NCBI RefSeq assembly: GCF_026914185.1
Contig: NC_070564.1
Span: forward strand, 868,001 to 932,000
Source of the DNA: Puccinia triticina
Taxonomy: Eukaryota; Basidiomycota; Pucciniomycetes; Pucciniales; Pucciniaceae
Reading direction: 5' to 3'
DNA length: 64,000 nt
Part shown: one piece after another, positions 24,164-35,573 of the stretch
Layout: each line of letters begins with the position of its first letter
How positions within the stretch are numbered: the stretch's first letter is position 1
Position numbers and translations under genes: made by a program
The notes under the pieces: model-generated
The model's database searches: none
Seen by the model: the letters and a program-made list of their open reading frames with translations, nothing else
What the model was told of the DNA's origin: nothing

Positions 24164-25224
24164 CAACACTGGGTCAGCTACGCTATCATTATCAATAGCA
24201 CATCCTAGCGTAGCTTAATTATGCTAAAATTAATGTGGTTCCCCGTTAGCTGTTAGCGGAGTTAAGCTGGCGCTAACCACCAACAAACAAAAGCAAATCC
24301 CGCTATGCTGTGTTATGCCGCTTTTTAGAGGGGGTTTCCCCTAAAAGCGGCATAATGTAGTGTAGTGTTAGCCTAGTATTAGCAAACACCAGGGAAGCTT
24401 GGGGGGCACTCCCCAGGGAGTGCCTTACCTTGATTTTTTTCACAACTCAGTGCAATGTCTACTACATCATATGTATAATCAAACATGAAATGATATACAA
24501 CTATATATGAAGTATCCATAACTAAGCTGGAAATCATCTGTAACTCAGTAGTAGCTAGACTGGACCAAAGAATAGAGATGGCATATGGCACTGGGTACCC
24601 CCCTGTTTTTTCACAAATTTCCCACACCCGCACCTGCATCCAGACCATAGCACGGTGGTATTCGACACGTTTTTTGGGCCCGTCAAATACTGATTCGTGG
24701 AATATTCGAGTATTCGGAGACATTCGACGGAAAAACCTCCAAAATACATTAAAAACACCAAAAGATTACATTTTTTGTGTCTTTGACTTCTTTTGGCTCA
24801 TTTCTGGCCCATATATTTTTGAGGAGGTCATCCTTCAAAAATATCATGGTGCCAAAGACACTTACAATATTACCGGAGGCATATCTCATAATGGCGGACG
24901 CACTATTCAGAGTGCCGGACACAATTTTGATAGTGGTGGACGCACTTTTGATAGTGGCGGACGCACTTTTCATAGTGGCAGACACACTTTTGATAGTGGC
25001 GGACGCAGCTTAGCGCGCGCTCTTTTGCGCCCTGCGTGCTTAGCGTTAGCGCAATTGCGCGTATCTGTGCTAACGCTATGCTAAAAGCTAAAACAGCTTT
25101 GCACCCTGTGCGCGTAGCATCAGCGCAGATGCGCGCAATTGCGCCAACGCCACGCTAAAAAATAGTGCATTTGCGCTACGCTACGCTAACAGCTATGGTT
25201 AGCGTAGCTGACCCACTGTTGGGC
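24164..25224. mobile_element. 1.06-kb TIR element, TAGCGTAGC family
   Basis: The left end CCAACACTGGGTCAGCTACG and the complement of the right end CCAACAGTGGGTCAGCTACG match except for one base, and both run into TAGCGTAGC-rich arms. The arms enclose about 600 bp of unrelated sequence with a minisatellite (24885-25010), unlike the short members at 12483 and 61404. No transposase ORF is present, so it is non-autonomous. Confidence 0.75.
24885..25010. repeat. Minisatellite, about 22-24 bp unit
   Basis: Five to six imperfect units of GATAGTGGCGGACGCACTTT, with variants such as CATAGTGGCAGACACACTTT, within the TIR element at 24164-25224. Confidence 0.75.
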
Positions 25225-25494
25225 CATTTCAAACTCATCTGGGGCCTTTGGGCCCCAGGAAACCTTGCATTGGCCCTCTACGCGCCCCTTTGAGCCATTA
25301 TTTGAATTTATTTGAATATTTGAGCTTAAATTTGCCCAGACATTATTGGACTCAAATTGAATTTGAATACAAATACTCTAATCAATTCGATTCAATGTGC
25401 TATGGTCTGCCCGCACCCGCACCCGGCACCCGCCATGGTAGGTACCTGGGTGCAGAGGGGGAGGTACCTGGGTGCCAGGCAAAGTTACACGGGT

Positions 25495-25650
25495 GTCACC
25501 TTTGATGGCCGGCTGACCTGTCATTGAGAGGTTTTAGTGCCTTTGATGAACGGCTGACCGGTCATCAAGAGTGTAGCCTCTTTGATGACCGGCTGACCGG
25601 TCATTGAGAGGTTGCAGCCTCTTCAATGACTGGCTGACCGGCGGGTACCA
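25495..25650. repeat. Short hairpin array GATGACCGGCTGACCGGTCAT
   Basis: About four imperfect units, each built around GACCGGCTGACCGGTCAT and flanked by CCTCTTTGATG and CAAGAGG. The same unit makes up the larger array at 59387-59883. Confidence 0.8.
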
Positions 25651-26548
25651 GTCCAAGTACCTGCCTTACTCCCTACCAGAATTCTGGACACCCGCACCCG
25701 GTACCTGTCACTACAAACATTTATTATTTTGCCCAAAAAAAATAAAAGTCAACATGAAAAAAATAAAACCAAAATTTCACTCAGGGGAACAAACTGAGCA
25801 TGCTGAGCCAAAAAAATAAAATCTCCCAAACTGAGCAAAAATCATTGGACAATGTTTTGGGATTGTTTTGTTTCCCAGGCCTGGCGGGCCTGGAGCGGGC
25901 TTGAGCGGGCCTTGAGTGGGCCTGAGACGGGCCTGCCCCAAAAGCACATTGGGTCAGTATCAAAGGAGTTTTGCCTTGCCCTGGGAGCTTCTGGGGCTTT
26001 TGATGGGCCCAAAATCTCAACATGGGCTTTTGGTGGCCTAAAAGTATCAACCTGGGCCACTGAATAGCCCATGGGCCTTTGAATTCCCAGAAAGCCCACC
26101 ATGGGCCCCCACATAGCTAATGGGCTCTTGGTGGCCCATAAAGATCCCCACGGGCCAACAGATACATCCATCATGTGATCCCATGGGCTGTTCGCTTCCT
26201 TTCTGGGCCACAAAAAGCCCATGGGAGGCTTTTTGGACCACCAAAAGCCCATGAGGATATCTGTTGGCCCATGGAGATCTTCATGGGCCACCAAAAGCCC
26301 ATGAGGATATCTGTTGGCCCATGGAGATCTTCATGGGCTACCAAGAGTATGTGGGGGCTCATGGTGGGATTTCTGGGAATTCAAGGGCCCATTGGCTATT
26401 CAGTGGCCCGGGTTGAATTTTGGGCCTATCAAAAGCCCCAGCAGCTCCGAGGGCAAGGCAAAATTCCTTTAATACTGAACCAATGTGCTTTTGGGGCAGG
26501 CCCGTCTCAGGCCCACTCAAGGCCCTCTCAAGCCCGCTACAGGCCCGT

Positions 26549-27396
26549 TGTGGTGATTTATATAGGCAAGCGCGGTAGAATGTCCACGCGGGGATAGCGC
26601 GGGCGGGGAATGCACAAAGCCGCTCAGGCAGGGTGCATTCCGGTGACATAAGCACTGAGGATGAGGTCAGGAAAGCTTACGGAAAGTCACGCGCGGATTG
26701 GAATGCACGGATTGCGGATTTCGGATCGGGTATTCGGATCGGAGCGGAAAAAGACAGGGCTGGACTGCGGCGGGACTACACACATGGACTGGTAGCAGCG
26801 GCGCGTCAGCGGGTGAGCCATGACAGCCCGAGCGGGTTCCATCAGCGGGTGGAACCGGGGTGAAGGCGGTGGCGAGAGAACAACTGACAGGGGCTAGACA
26901 GAGGACGGTGGGAGGGCAAGCGTCGGAGAGGAGCGGAGTCTGGGAAAGTGACAAGCGGGATAGCGGGCGGAGTAGGCGGACTAGTACGGGAAAGTGTCAG
27001 ACGTGTGGGATCGGGTGGGAACGGTGATGTGCGCGGAGGGGAGGACGGAAGGGGGGACTCTCGTATCCTATTATCTTTATCCTATTGAAGGGGGGATTTT
27101 TGACTCATCATCATTGTACTTACAACTACGGACGTACAAGAGTTATTGAGAGATTATCTGTGTTCTTATCCTTATTCGAGAGTTACTTGCGGATTTTTGT
27201 GCTTACGACGTGCGGAGCTTTATTCACTCGCGGATTATTACGCTATAGATCAGGCTCAGTAGAGGAGCGCTGAAGGCTAGCGGAAAGTAGCAGTGCGGAG
27301 CCGAGTTACCGACAATCACACAGCCCGGACATCAATATTCTTGAAGGAGGCGGTTAGCGGACATTCTTCACCAGCCAACCAGCTTTCATTCTCACA
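26549..27396 (+). repeat. 5' LTR of gypsy element 1
   Basis: 848 bp, TG...CA ends. Very similar to 35574-36448 and 55299-56176, lacking a 13-bp stretch (AAGCACGCTAGGA-like) present in the 3' LTR. Confidence 0.93.
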
Positions 27397-27398
27397 AG

Positions 27399-27418
27399 TG
27401 GGGTTCTGGCCGGGAACC
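27399..27418 (+). promoter_or_regulatory. Candidate primer-binding site
   Basis: TGGGGTTCTGGCCGGGAACC starts two bases after the LTR end, the usual position for a tRNA-primed minus-strand start. I could not assign the tRNA. Confidence 0.5.
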
Positions 27419-27472
27419 CAACTTTGTGTCGTTATCGGATACTCGGGAACTAGAATTGCGCGGAAACGTTGA

Positions 27473-29282
27473 ATGAACCCTTCGGAAGGCAAATTCTTTA
27501 CCCCAGGTGACGAAGAGTCTCAGATCGGATCAGGCGGCTCGGACAGCGGAGACACAGTAATTGCGGAAAACGGAGAAGGTTCTTCTTCAAGACCAGCCAA
27601 AAGACAATTGTGGTTGGGATCAGCGGGAGGACCAAGACTAGGACAGATATCTTTTTCGTCAGCGCGGAGTCAGTTCTCACCTAATCAGTCAATCGCAGCG
27701 AGGAGGCGACAGTTGTACCAGCGGAGCACCCTGAACGATTGACCAGCAGTGTCAGCGGGAGGAACGACGAGGGGAACTTACGGAGTTCAACCAGAAGAGA
27801 CAGAAGACGAGACCATGGAAGAAGCGCTAGGTGGACAACAACCTGCGGCTCCTGCGCCGAGTGGAGCGAAGATACGGCCCAGGGATTGTCCGCACCTTAA
27901 GTTTTCAGAGGCGGAGGTGGAGCGTTTTATCCACCGGTTCAAAAGAGCGGCTCTGCAAGAAGGTCTGACGGATGCGGATAAAGCGTACCAGGTGGTCAAC
28001 TTTTTCCCGGAAGGCAAGGACTTGCGGGAAGTGGAGGACATGAAGGGGTTCAAGAGTAAGGATTGGACCAAGCTCAAGGAGGAGATACTTGAGAGGTGGG
28101 AAGATCGTGGACCCAGGTATCGGGAGAGTGACTTGGAGAAAGTGGCTTTGGAGTGTGCGGACAAGAGCGGAGTACGTGTCCTACATTACCAGTTTTGACC
28201 AGGTTCTGCGGTATCTGGAGCGGAATGAGATTGTGACGGCCGATATGGGTACAACGAAGCGGATTTTCTTGAAGGGATTCAACCGGACCTTCACCGAGAA
28301 GGTGCTTCGGGGACTTAACAAGCGGGGACTGATGGTCAAACCACGGCTTGGTGGGCCAAAACTGTTGCCCAGCATGAAGGAGCTGCGGTCTGCTGTCAAG
28401 GCGGAACTCGAAGTGTTGGAACTCATGAACGACAGCCAAGGAGATGCGGTCGTGAGGGCCGAACCGGCTTCGCAGGCGCCGGTGACGGTCAAAGAGGTGA
28501 GTGACCTGGCGGATACGCTGAAAGAACTGAAGCTGTTCATGCAGAAAGCGGCGCACAAGCAACCGAAGGAACAACAGGCGGCCGTGGCACCAGCAGCCGT
28601 TCCAGCGGCTCCTCAGGCAGATGGTGCTCCGCAGGCGGGCGGGATGCCGCCGTGGAGGCAAGGACCTCCGGTGTGTGACTACTGCAAGGAAACTGGCCAT
28701 ATGCGGAATCAGTGCGAGTACTTTGAAACGGATCAGGCTGCGGGAAAAGTCTCCTCGTGGGGGCGCGCTTTCTTCTGGCCGGATCGTACACCAGTGGATG
28801 GACCGATTCCAAGGGACGTGGTGCAGGCCGGACAACCTTTGGTGAAAGGAAAAGAGGTGGAAGGGAAAGTGAATATTGGGATGGTCAAGGGCATGGTGTG
28901 GAAGCCGCCGGCAGTGGCCAGCAGTGTGAAGTGCGTGCAAACGGGGGAAGTCTTCTTAGGGGAGCGTTTGGAGAAGATGGATTTGGATCCCGTTCCCGCT
29001 CCTAGAGCCAGACCAGAGCCGGTCAAGCAGCTTCCGGTAGCTCCGATGGCGGGGGGCAATAGGAAAAAGGCAGAAGAAGTTGCACGGCGAGCAATGGGCG
29101 CGGAAACCACGGTAGCCCTTACCTTGAAGGAGCTGGCGGCAATTTCCCCGGTGATGGCGGACAAGATGATCAGCGTGTTGAAAGAGGCTTCAGGTGAAAG
29201 GAAGCCAGCGGCGACGGCTTTCACCACTAACGCAGAAACTGCGGAGGTTAAGTGTGCGGAGTTTGGACACTCGCTGGATTAA
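27473..29282 (+). pseudogene. gag of gypsy element 1 (interrupted)
   Basis: This is the capsid/nucleocapsid part. An acidic, proline-rich N-terminus is interrupted by a TGA at 27740-27742. The frame then reopens as a helical capsid-like region (FSEAEVERFIHRFKRAAL, FFPEGKDLREVEDM), and a frameshift near 28150 moves it to the frame that continues EYVSYITSFDQVLRYLE. A CCHC zinc knuckle CDYCKETGHMRNQC (CX2CX4HX4C) lies near 28673-28714, as expected for nucleocapsid. A TAA at 29280 ends the frame before the protease. The gag of gypsy element 2 has the same layout in an unbroken form, which supports reading these breaks as damage. Confidence 0.85.
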
Positions 29283-29306
29283 ATTCCCGTTCTACCATCT
29301 ACGGCC

Positions 29307-29771
29307 GTGTGCTGTCCACTGGGATACGTGAGTATGAGGGTAGGAAACATCACGAAATGGGCTATGATCGACACAGGGTCCATGATCAACATTCTCCCAG
29401 CGGATTTGGCATCGGAGGCTAACTTGGTGCTGCGGAAGACTCACATAAAAATCCGCACGATGGGCGGGTTTACTTGTGAAGTGGACGGGATAGCGGAGGC
29501 GGAGACCGTGGAGGTGGCGAAAGTGGTCAAGAAGTTATCGCTCTTGGTAACTAGGTCTCACGAGATCATCCTTGGTCAACCAGCACTGTTTGCTTTCCGA
29601 GCGCAACTGTGTTTCTGTCCCGCAAGGCAAGAGGAAGTGATGCGGGTGGAAGGGACTCACGGGAAGCAGTACAAGACAATCATCTGCCAGCCTCAAAGCG
29701 GAGATTGGGTGACGGAGGTGGGCAAAGGGGCACTGCATCACTGTGCGGAGCCTCCCGCGGAGGATTTTTAG
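29307..29771 (+). CDS. Retroviral-type aspartic protease, gypsy element 1
   Basis: The domain that cuts Gag-Pol. It shows the catalytic motif MIDTGSMINIL and the downstream EIILGQPALF flap/helix motif typical of gypsy proteases. The active-site Asp is intact, unlike in element 2. It lies in the same frame as the second half of gag, separated by a TAA. The reverse-transcriptase frame overlaps its 3' end. Confidence 0.8.
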   Translation: MCCPLGYVSMRVGNITKWAMIDTGSMINILPADLASEANLVLRKTHIKIRTMGGFTCEVDGIAEAETVEVAKVVKKLSLLVTRSHEIILGQPALFAFRAQLCFCPARQEEVMRVEGTHGKQYKTIICQPQSGDWVTEVGKGALHHCAEPPAEDF

Positions 29772-29783
29772 TTGTTGGCCGAG

Positions 29784-31747
29784 CTATCCGGGCGGAGGAA
29801 GCTTTGACTCAGCCTGGACGGTCGACATTAAAGAAGCAGGAGGGTATTGGCGAAGGTACGGCGAGGCAGTCCAATACCAAAGTGAGCTTTCCATTGTGTG
29901 CATCTCTGAGTGTGGAAGGATCAAAGCACTACCACAGCGCCACTGTGGTGAGCTGTTACTCTGCGACAGGGACGAGTGACAAGCGGAAAGCGGGAATGGA
30001 CGAGGGCGGAAAAATTGGTGCGGAAACCAGGAACTGCGCGGCGGAGGCGAGTAGTGTACAAGTAAGTCCTCCCAAGTATGCACTTCCGAGTCGGCTTTCT
30101 ACAAAACCCTACCATTGTGCCATGGTCGTGAGCGAAATGAGACGTCCGCGCAGGGGTTTGATTGTGGCTAGGACGATCGGCGACGACGGTGAAGCAAGAA
30201 TGGGCCGGGTCAACGGTGGGAGGTATAAACCAGTGGCGAGGAAGGTGCGGCCGCGGAACCTGGCAATGCCGCAGGAGCTCAACCCGCCATTGAGGGAGAT
30301 CAAGTGGAGCCGGGATCCGTTCAAGACTCCTCTGCATTGGGTTCCGCCAAGGTTCGAGCCGACGAAGCGGATTACGACGGAACGGATGGCCAGTCTCAAC
30401 TTTGGGCCACCGGAATGGCTCCACGAGGAGGAGTTTCACTTATTGGCCAAAGCTATTACGTTGCGGGAGAAGGCGTTGTCATTCGGACTGGAAGATCGGG
30501 GCTTACTCAAGCGGTGCATTGGGGATCCTTATTGAATCCCCACGGTTCCGCATGATCCATGGCAGATACGGCCCATCCCTATACCGGCGGCGATTTGTGG
30601 GGAGATGACAGAACTGGTGCAGGAACGGTTGCGGACAGGGTTGTATGAGCAATCATGCTCCAGTTACTCTAGTCCGATCTTTGCGGTAATTAAGCAGGAC
30701 AAGAAGAGTCTGCGGATCGTGCACGACTTGCAACAGCTTAATTCGGTCACTATACGGGACGCTGGATTACCGCCACGCATAGAGGAATTCATTGACACTA
30801 TGGCGGGGCGGGTTTGCTATGGTCTGGTGGATGTAATGGGCGGATACAACCAGCGGGAATTGCACGCGGAGTCAAGGCCGCTGACGGCGTTCGAGACGCA
30901 ATTGGGGCGCTTGCAGCTTACTCGGCTTCCGCAGGGGGCTACCAATTCGGTGGCGGTGTATCAGGCGCAGATGTCCTGGATCCTTCAGGACGAGTTACCT
31001 CACACGGCGCAAATATTTATTGAAGATGCGGCCGTGAAGGGACCAAGGAGTGACTACGGCGGAGCGGCGTTGGCGAAAAATCCTAATATTCGTCGGTTTA
31101 TCTGGGAGTATGCAGTGGCGCTGGAGCGGGTTTTGTTTTGGATCAAGGAAGCGGGCCTTACGGTGTCAGGAAAGAAGTTTGCGGTTTGTGTACCGGCGCT
31201 GGAGGTCCTAGGGAACAAGGTGTCTAAAGACGGACGGTGGGTCGCGGAACCTAAGCAAAACAAGATACTGGATTGGCCGAAACCACGCACGGCGTCTCAT
31301 ATCCTGCAGTTCCTTGGGTTATGTAGTTTTGTGCGCATGTTTATCGAAAGGTTTGCGGAAATTGCGAGTCTGATGCGGAGATTGACACGCAAGAATGCGG
31401 AGTGGAACTGGACCCAAGAGTGTGATGAGGCGTTCGCAATGCTGAAGGACATAGTAGGCCGAAAGATCTTGTTAAAAGAACTCAATTATGATAACGGCGG
31501 GATTTGTTTGGCAGTGGACTCAAGTGAGTTTGGTGCGGGCGGAGTACTCACCCAGGAAGAGGATGGGAAGGATCAGCCCGTGCTGTATGAATCGGTGACG
31601 TTTACAGATGTGGAATCGCGATATTCCCAGCCAAAGTTGGAGCTGTGCGGAGTGGCAAAAATCGTGCAGAGATTGCAACACATACTGTGGGGCGTCTATT
31701 TCAAATTACTGGTCGATGCGGATGATCAATTGTCCGTTGCTGCCTAA
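29784..31747 (+). pseudogene. Reverse transcriptase and start of RNase H, gypsy element 1
   Basis: The conserved leader YKPVARKVRPRNLAMPQELN is followed, after an in-frame TGA at 30533, by the RT fingers and palm: YEQSCSSYSSPIFAVIK, LRIVHDLQQLNSVT, GLVDVMGGYNQREL (first catalytic Asp) and FIEDAAVKGP, where the usual catalytic pair is FIDD or YVDD. The first residue of that pair is Glu here. RNase H starts at about 31500 (ICLAVDSSEFGAGG), with its catalytic Glu region in YSQPKLELCGV. The frame runs out at 31747 through a frameshift. Stop and substitution together suggest this copy is dead. Confidence 0.85.
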
Positions 31748-33488
31748 TGCCCCAATGACAAGGTGGGTGGCATTCTTGCAGTTGTTTTCTTTCGAAGTGG
31801 TGCACGTGCCGGGCAAGGCGTTCACGATGCCAGACAAGCTTTCCCGCATTCCCCTGGGTGACGATGAGGATCAATTTGCGCTGGCGGAACAGCTGGATGT
31901 GGAGCGGCGGATTCTTGATGTGCGAATGGCGAAGGACGCGGTCGCGGAGGAGGGTGGAGGCTTGCCAGTGACTCAGACGCCGAGGTATGAGTACTTGGTG
32001 GTGTTCCTGACGACTCTTTGTTATCCTGCGGGAATTGGTCCAACAGTTCATTGCTGGATCAAACGTAAAGCGGCGAATTTCTTCGTGCATGAGGGTCAAC
32101 TATGGTGTCGGAGCGCACCGGTACACTTGGTGGTAGTGACTCGGCGCATTGATCAGGAAGCTGTCCTGCGGAGTTTACACGAGGAGCTGGGTCATCGAGG
32201 CAAAGCAGAAACTAGAGGGAGAGTTCAGTCGCGGTTTTGGTGGCCGGGTGTTACGAGAAGTGTGCGGCAATGGGTGCGGAGTTGCGAGCAATTCCAGAGG
32301 CGTAGTCAGCGACTGCCTAAAGAAGTTGGGAAACCTACGGAAACAGACACGCTTTTCAGTAGGATATCAATGGATGCGGTGCACATCAAGGCAGGGAAGT
32401 TCAAGTACCTGATCGTGGCGCGAGATGATCTTTCCGGTTGGGTGGAGGCGCGGCCTCTGGTGAATCTTACGGCGGCGAAAGTCAAACAGTTTTTGGAAGA
32501 GGACTGGTTTGCGCGGTTTGGGAGTGTGCGACTCATCACGGTGGACGGCGGTGCGGAATTTCGCGGCGGCTTGCAGAAATTGGTGGAGTCGTGCGGTGCT
32601 AAGTTTGGCAAAGTAACAGAGTACTACCTTGAAGGTGCGGGAATGGTTGAGCATGGCCATCAGCCGATCAAGAGCGCTCTGGTGAAATTGTGTGGCGAGG
32701 ACAGTAAGAAGTGGCAGCAGTATCTGCCCGCTGTTTTGTTTGCAGATCGGATTTCCACTAAGCGGACGACGGGGTATTCGCCGTACGAGATGTTGTTCAG
32801 GTGCCAGCCGGTCTTGCCGGTAGATATAGAGATGTTCACGTATCTGGCGGTGGATTGGTGGAAAGTTAAATCGGCGGAGGACCTGCTTTTGGTGCAAGCG
32901 GGGCAGTTGTTGCGGCGGGATTCAGTGATCGCAAAGGCGGCGGCGCGCCTTAAGGAGAGTCGTGCTAAGGCGGTCCGATACTGGGACCTTTGGTGTTTGC
33001 ATTGCTTGCAGGATTCTCTCCGCAAGGGGGAATTGGTTCTTCTTTACAATCGTAGCCTCGAGTCTCAGTGGGGCAAGTTGTTTGCTAACCGATGGAATGG
33101 TCCTTATCGCGTTGTGTTGCAATTCCCTGGTGGAAGTTATCAGCTGGAGGAACTGGACGGGACGCTTCTGAAGCGGCGGGCGGCGGCGACGCATGTCAAG
33201 CGGTTTTACGCACGGGGTTCTACGGGTTTCGATCAGACCGCGGAATCGGATGACTCTGAGGAGGAGGTTCGGGTCCCTGAGGACGCCTTTTCTTCAGCAA
33301 GCTCAGAGGGTGCGGAGGGCACGGGCGCGGCGGCTAGCGACGAAGATTCTGGTTCGGAAGCTGCGTCGGAGGAGGACAGTGCGGATCAGGCACCTCCGCC
33401 GTTGCGACGGAGTCGGCGTTTGCGGACCGCTGGGGACAGCGCTAAAAAGGCTGGGGCAGGGAAAGCCGTGGCCAAAAGCCACAAGTGA
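31740..33488 (+). CDS. RNase H end and integrase, gypsy element 1
   Basis: The open frame begins before 31740 but matches the family from LPNAPMTRWVAFLQLF, the end of RNase H. It continues through the integrase zinc-binding region (HEELGHRGKAETRGRVQSRF, then SCEQFQ where HHCC integrases have C-x2-C, so the second Cys is missing) and the DDE core: SMDAVHI (Asp), ITVDGGAEF (Asp), YYLEGAGMVEHGHQP (Glu). After a linker comes a C-terminal GPYRVVLQFPGGSYQLEEL module (SH3-like). The tail is very acidic (about 33230-33400). I see no chromodomain. Confidence 0.88.
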   Translation: MPNAPMTRWVAFLQLFSFEVVHVPGKAFTMPDKLSRIPLGDDEDQFALAEQLDVERRILDVRMAKDAVAEEGGGLPVTQTPRYEYLVVFLTTLCYPAGIGPTVHCWIKRKAANFFVHEGQLWCRSAPVHLVVVTRRIDQEAVLRSLHEELGHRGKAETRGRVQSRFWWPGVTRSVRQWVRSCEQFQRRSQRLPKEVGKPTETDTLFSRISMDAVHIKAGKFKYLIVARDDLSGWVEARPLVNLTAAKVKQFLEEDWFARFGSVRLITVDGGAEFRGGLQKLVESCGAKFGKVTEYYLEGAGMVEHGHQPIKSALVKLCGEDSKKWQQYLPAVLFADRISTKRTTGYSPYEMLFRCQPVLPVDIEMFTYLAVDWWKVKSAEDLLLVQAGQLLRRDSVIAKAAARLKESRAKAVRYWDLWCLHCLQDSLRKGELVLLYNRSLESQWGKLFANRWNGPYRVVLQFPGGSYQLEELDGTLLKRRAAATHVKRFYARGSTGFDQTAESDDSEEEVRVPEDAFSSASSEGAEGTGAAASDEDSGSEAASEEDSADQAPPPLRRSRRLRTAGDSAKKAGAGKAVAKSHK

Positions 33489-34079
33489 TTATTGGTGAGG
33501 GGGTGCGCTATCTGGTCTACAGCCAGGTTACATAGCCACCCCAGAATATTTGTTATCTTATAGAGTTCGGTTTCATTTTTGTTATGCGTTTCACTGGCTT
33601 GTTGTCTATCTGTATTTCTAGGTGCGGGGTATGGGGATTTTGTGCGGAAAATCCTTCTGGGGCGGACCAGGTACCTTGCGGAATTTCTCTCTTGTGGATT
33701 GCGGCTTTTCTGGTTTTTCTTTTGTGGATTACGTTTTCTCTGGTTTCTCTCTCTCATGGATTGCGGTTTCTTTCTGAATGGTGTATGGTAAAAGGTGGTA
33801 AAAAAAAAAAAAAGGATAAAAATGGAAAAAGGAAGTGCAGGGACTAAAGTGGTTCTCATTCTGGGGCGGTCCAGGCACTTATAAAAAATTTTTTTGGGAT
33901 GGCGGACCTTTGTTTTTGCTCACTTTGCTTTGGATTCTCAGTAGCTCTCTCTAGGCGGAAAATATCCGGGTGCGGAACACAGACTGCGCGTGTATTACGA
34001 GCATTGTTTCCGCAGGATAGGGCTATATACAAGGGGGGAGACGACAAAAGAAAGAGAAGAAAAAGCGGGAAAAGGGAAG

Positions 34080-35454
34080 CTAGGGAAGTCTGGAGTCAGA
34101 GGAGCGGCGGGTACGCTCCGCAGGGATAGGAGCGTCATAGTCCGCGGCGGTGGGTTGTGCGGGGTGCGGCTTATTCCGTAGCGCTTCCTCCATGTTCTGT
34201 CGAGCTCGTAGAGTACGTTTGTCGGCGGGAACAACAATGGCTAGCTCGAGTCGTTCGACGAGCTGGTTGATGCCGACAAGGAAGAATGCGTACCTACGGC
34301 GGCGTTGTGCGGGCGTTATCGCGGAGATGTGGAGCAGAGCGCGGTACATATCGCGGAAGGCGCATACGAAGTCGAGTACGGCGGCGGCGGGGAACACGGC
34401 TTGTTCCCAGAGGGGGTTGTCGGGGAAGGTGTCGCGTGGGTCGCGGGAGATTTCCGCGAGTTGGCGATTTAGCAATGCGGCTTTGGTGTCCGCGGCAGGC
34501 TCGGCAGGCGGCGGTAGGTGGATATATACCAACAAGGCTCGAGGGCGTGGAGTCGGAGAGTCAGGAGATGCGGCTCGAACAGTAGCGGCTGACGGGGCAA
34601 GGAGTCGAGGCGCTTTTGAGTGGTATCGGCCGGCGGAGAAGGCAGGTCCGTGGACTCCAACGTGTGGATCGAGGCGGCGCGGGCGGTTCTGGCTTGCGGA
34701 ACGGACTGCGGGGAGCTGGGCGGCAAGCCAGAAGGAGTATGGGACGAGTCTTCAGGTGCCATCTCGGTGTCCCTTGCTGGGGTGGCTGGAGCGGGAAAAG
34801 CGGTCAATTGTTAGCGACGGCTCGACAAGTAGAAGCGGAAAGTTACTTACCGGGAGCCTGGGGAAACGTGGGCTCTGGAGAGAGAACGATTGGCGTTGGG
34901 TCACGCGGATGAGCGGAAAAACGGGCTGCAAGACCCAGAGTCTGAGAACCGGCTGGGCATGGACGCTTTGAGGATCGATCCGTAAAATCCGCCGAGGGGC
35001 GCTTCGAACCAGCAGTGGGAGAAGGCGCGGCAGCCGATGAAGGTCCAGCAGTAGGTGTCGATGCGGGTTCTTGAGGACGTTTGAGACGCTCGTCGACTAA
35101 AGGTCTGTTGACGCCGTGTTTACGGGCCCACGCCTGGGCTCGTTGGACGTATTCTTTGGCGCTCGAGCAGTCGGCACGATTGGGTGGCGGCGTCATAAGG
35201 TCTTCACCGTGTGCGGAGGGCGACTTGGTGCGGGAACTGACCGAGATAACAGACGGGGAACGTTCCGCACGAGAGCTTTGGGATCCAGACAGCGGTGGAC
35301 GGTTTTGAGATTCGCGGTTTCTGCAGGAGCTGTTGGATTTGGGAGTGAAGGCGGAGCAGCGGCGTTTTGAATCCCTACAGTTGTTACACGCACGACCAGC
35401 GCGGGAGTAGACGCAGGTTAATCCAAGTTGAGTACAGCGAACGCAAGCTACCAT
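34080..35454 (-). CDS. Antisense gene in the gypsy element: Zn2Cys6-patterned protein
   Basis: A minus-strand gene lies between the integrase stop and the 3' LTR. From the ATG at 35454 the protein opens MVACVRCTQLGLTC and continues through ACNNCRDSKRRC. The spacing CX2CX6CX8CX2CX6C fits the fungal Zn(II)2Cys6 binuclear cluster with basic residues between the last cysteines. Exon 1 (35454-34851) ends at G|GTAAGT. A 65-bp intron (34850-34786) ends at CAG and exon 2 resumes in frame (ATPARDTEMAPED). Serine/proline-rich linkers with basic KRPSAD and SSKRPC patches follow. Near 34530 the frame shifts into LPPPAEPAADTKAALLNRQL, a helical, charged C-terminal region ending at 34080. DNA binding is inferred from the cysteine pattern only. 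The frameshift may be real damage. Confidence 0.6.
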
Positions 35455-35573
35455 GTTGAACGGGAAGAGATGGGTGGGAAAGGAGGATGATGTGTATGGG
35501 GATGTGTGACGAGTGTGGGAGCGGGCAAATGTGTGGGAAGATCCTGGGGGCAGGACTTCAAAACTGGGGCGGA

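Noticed and set aside
28074..28940. 288-codon minus-strand ORF over gag
   Set aside because: A shadow of the gag reading frame, with no domain of its own.
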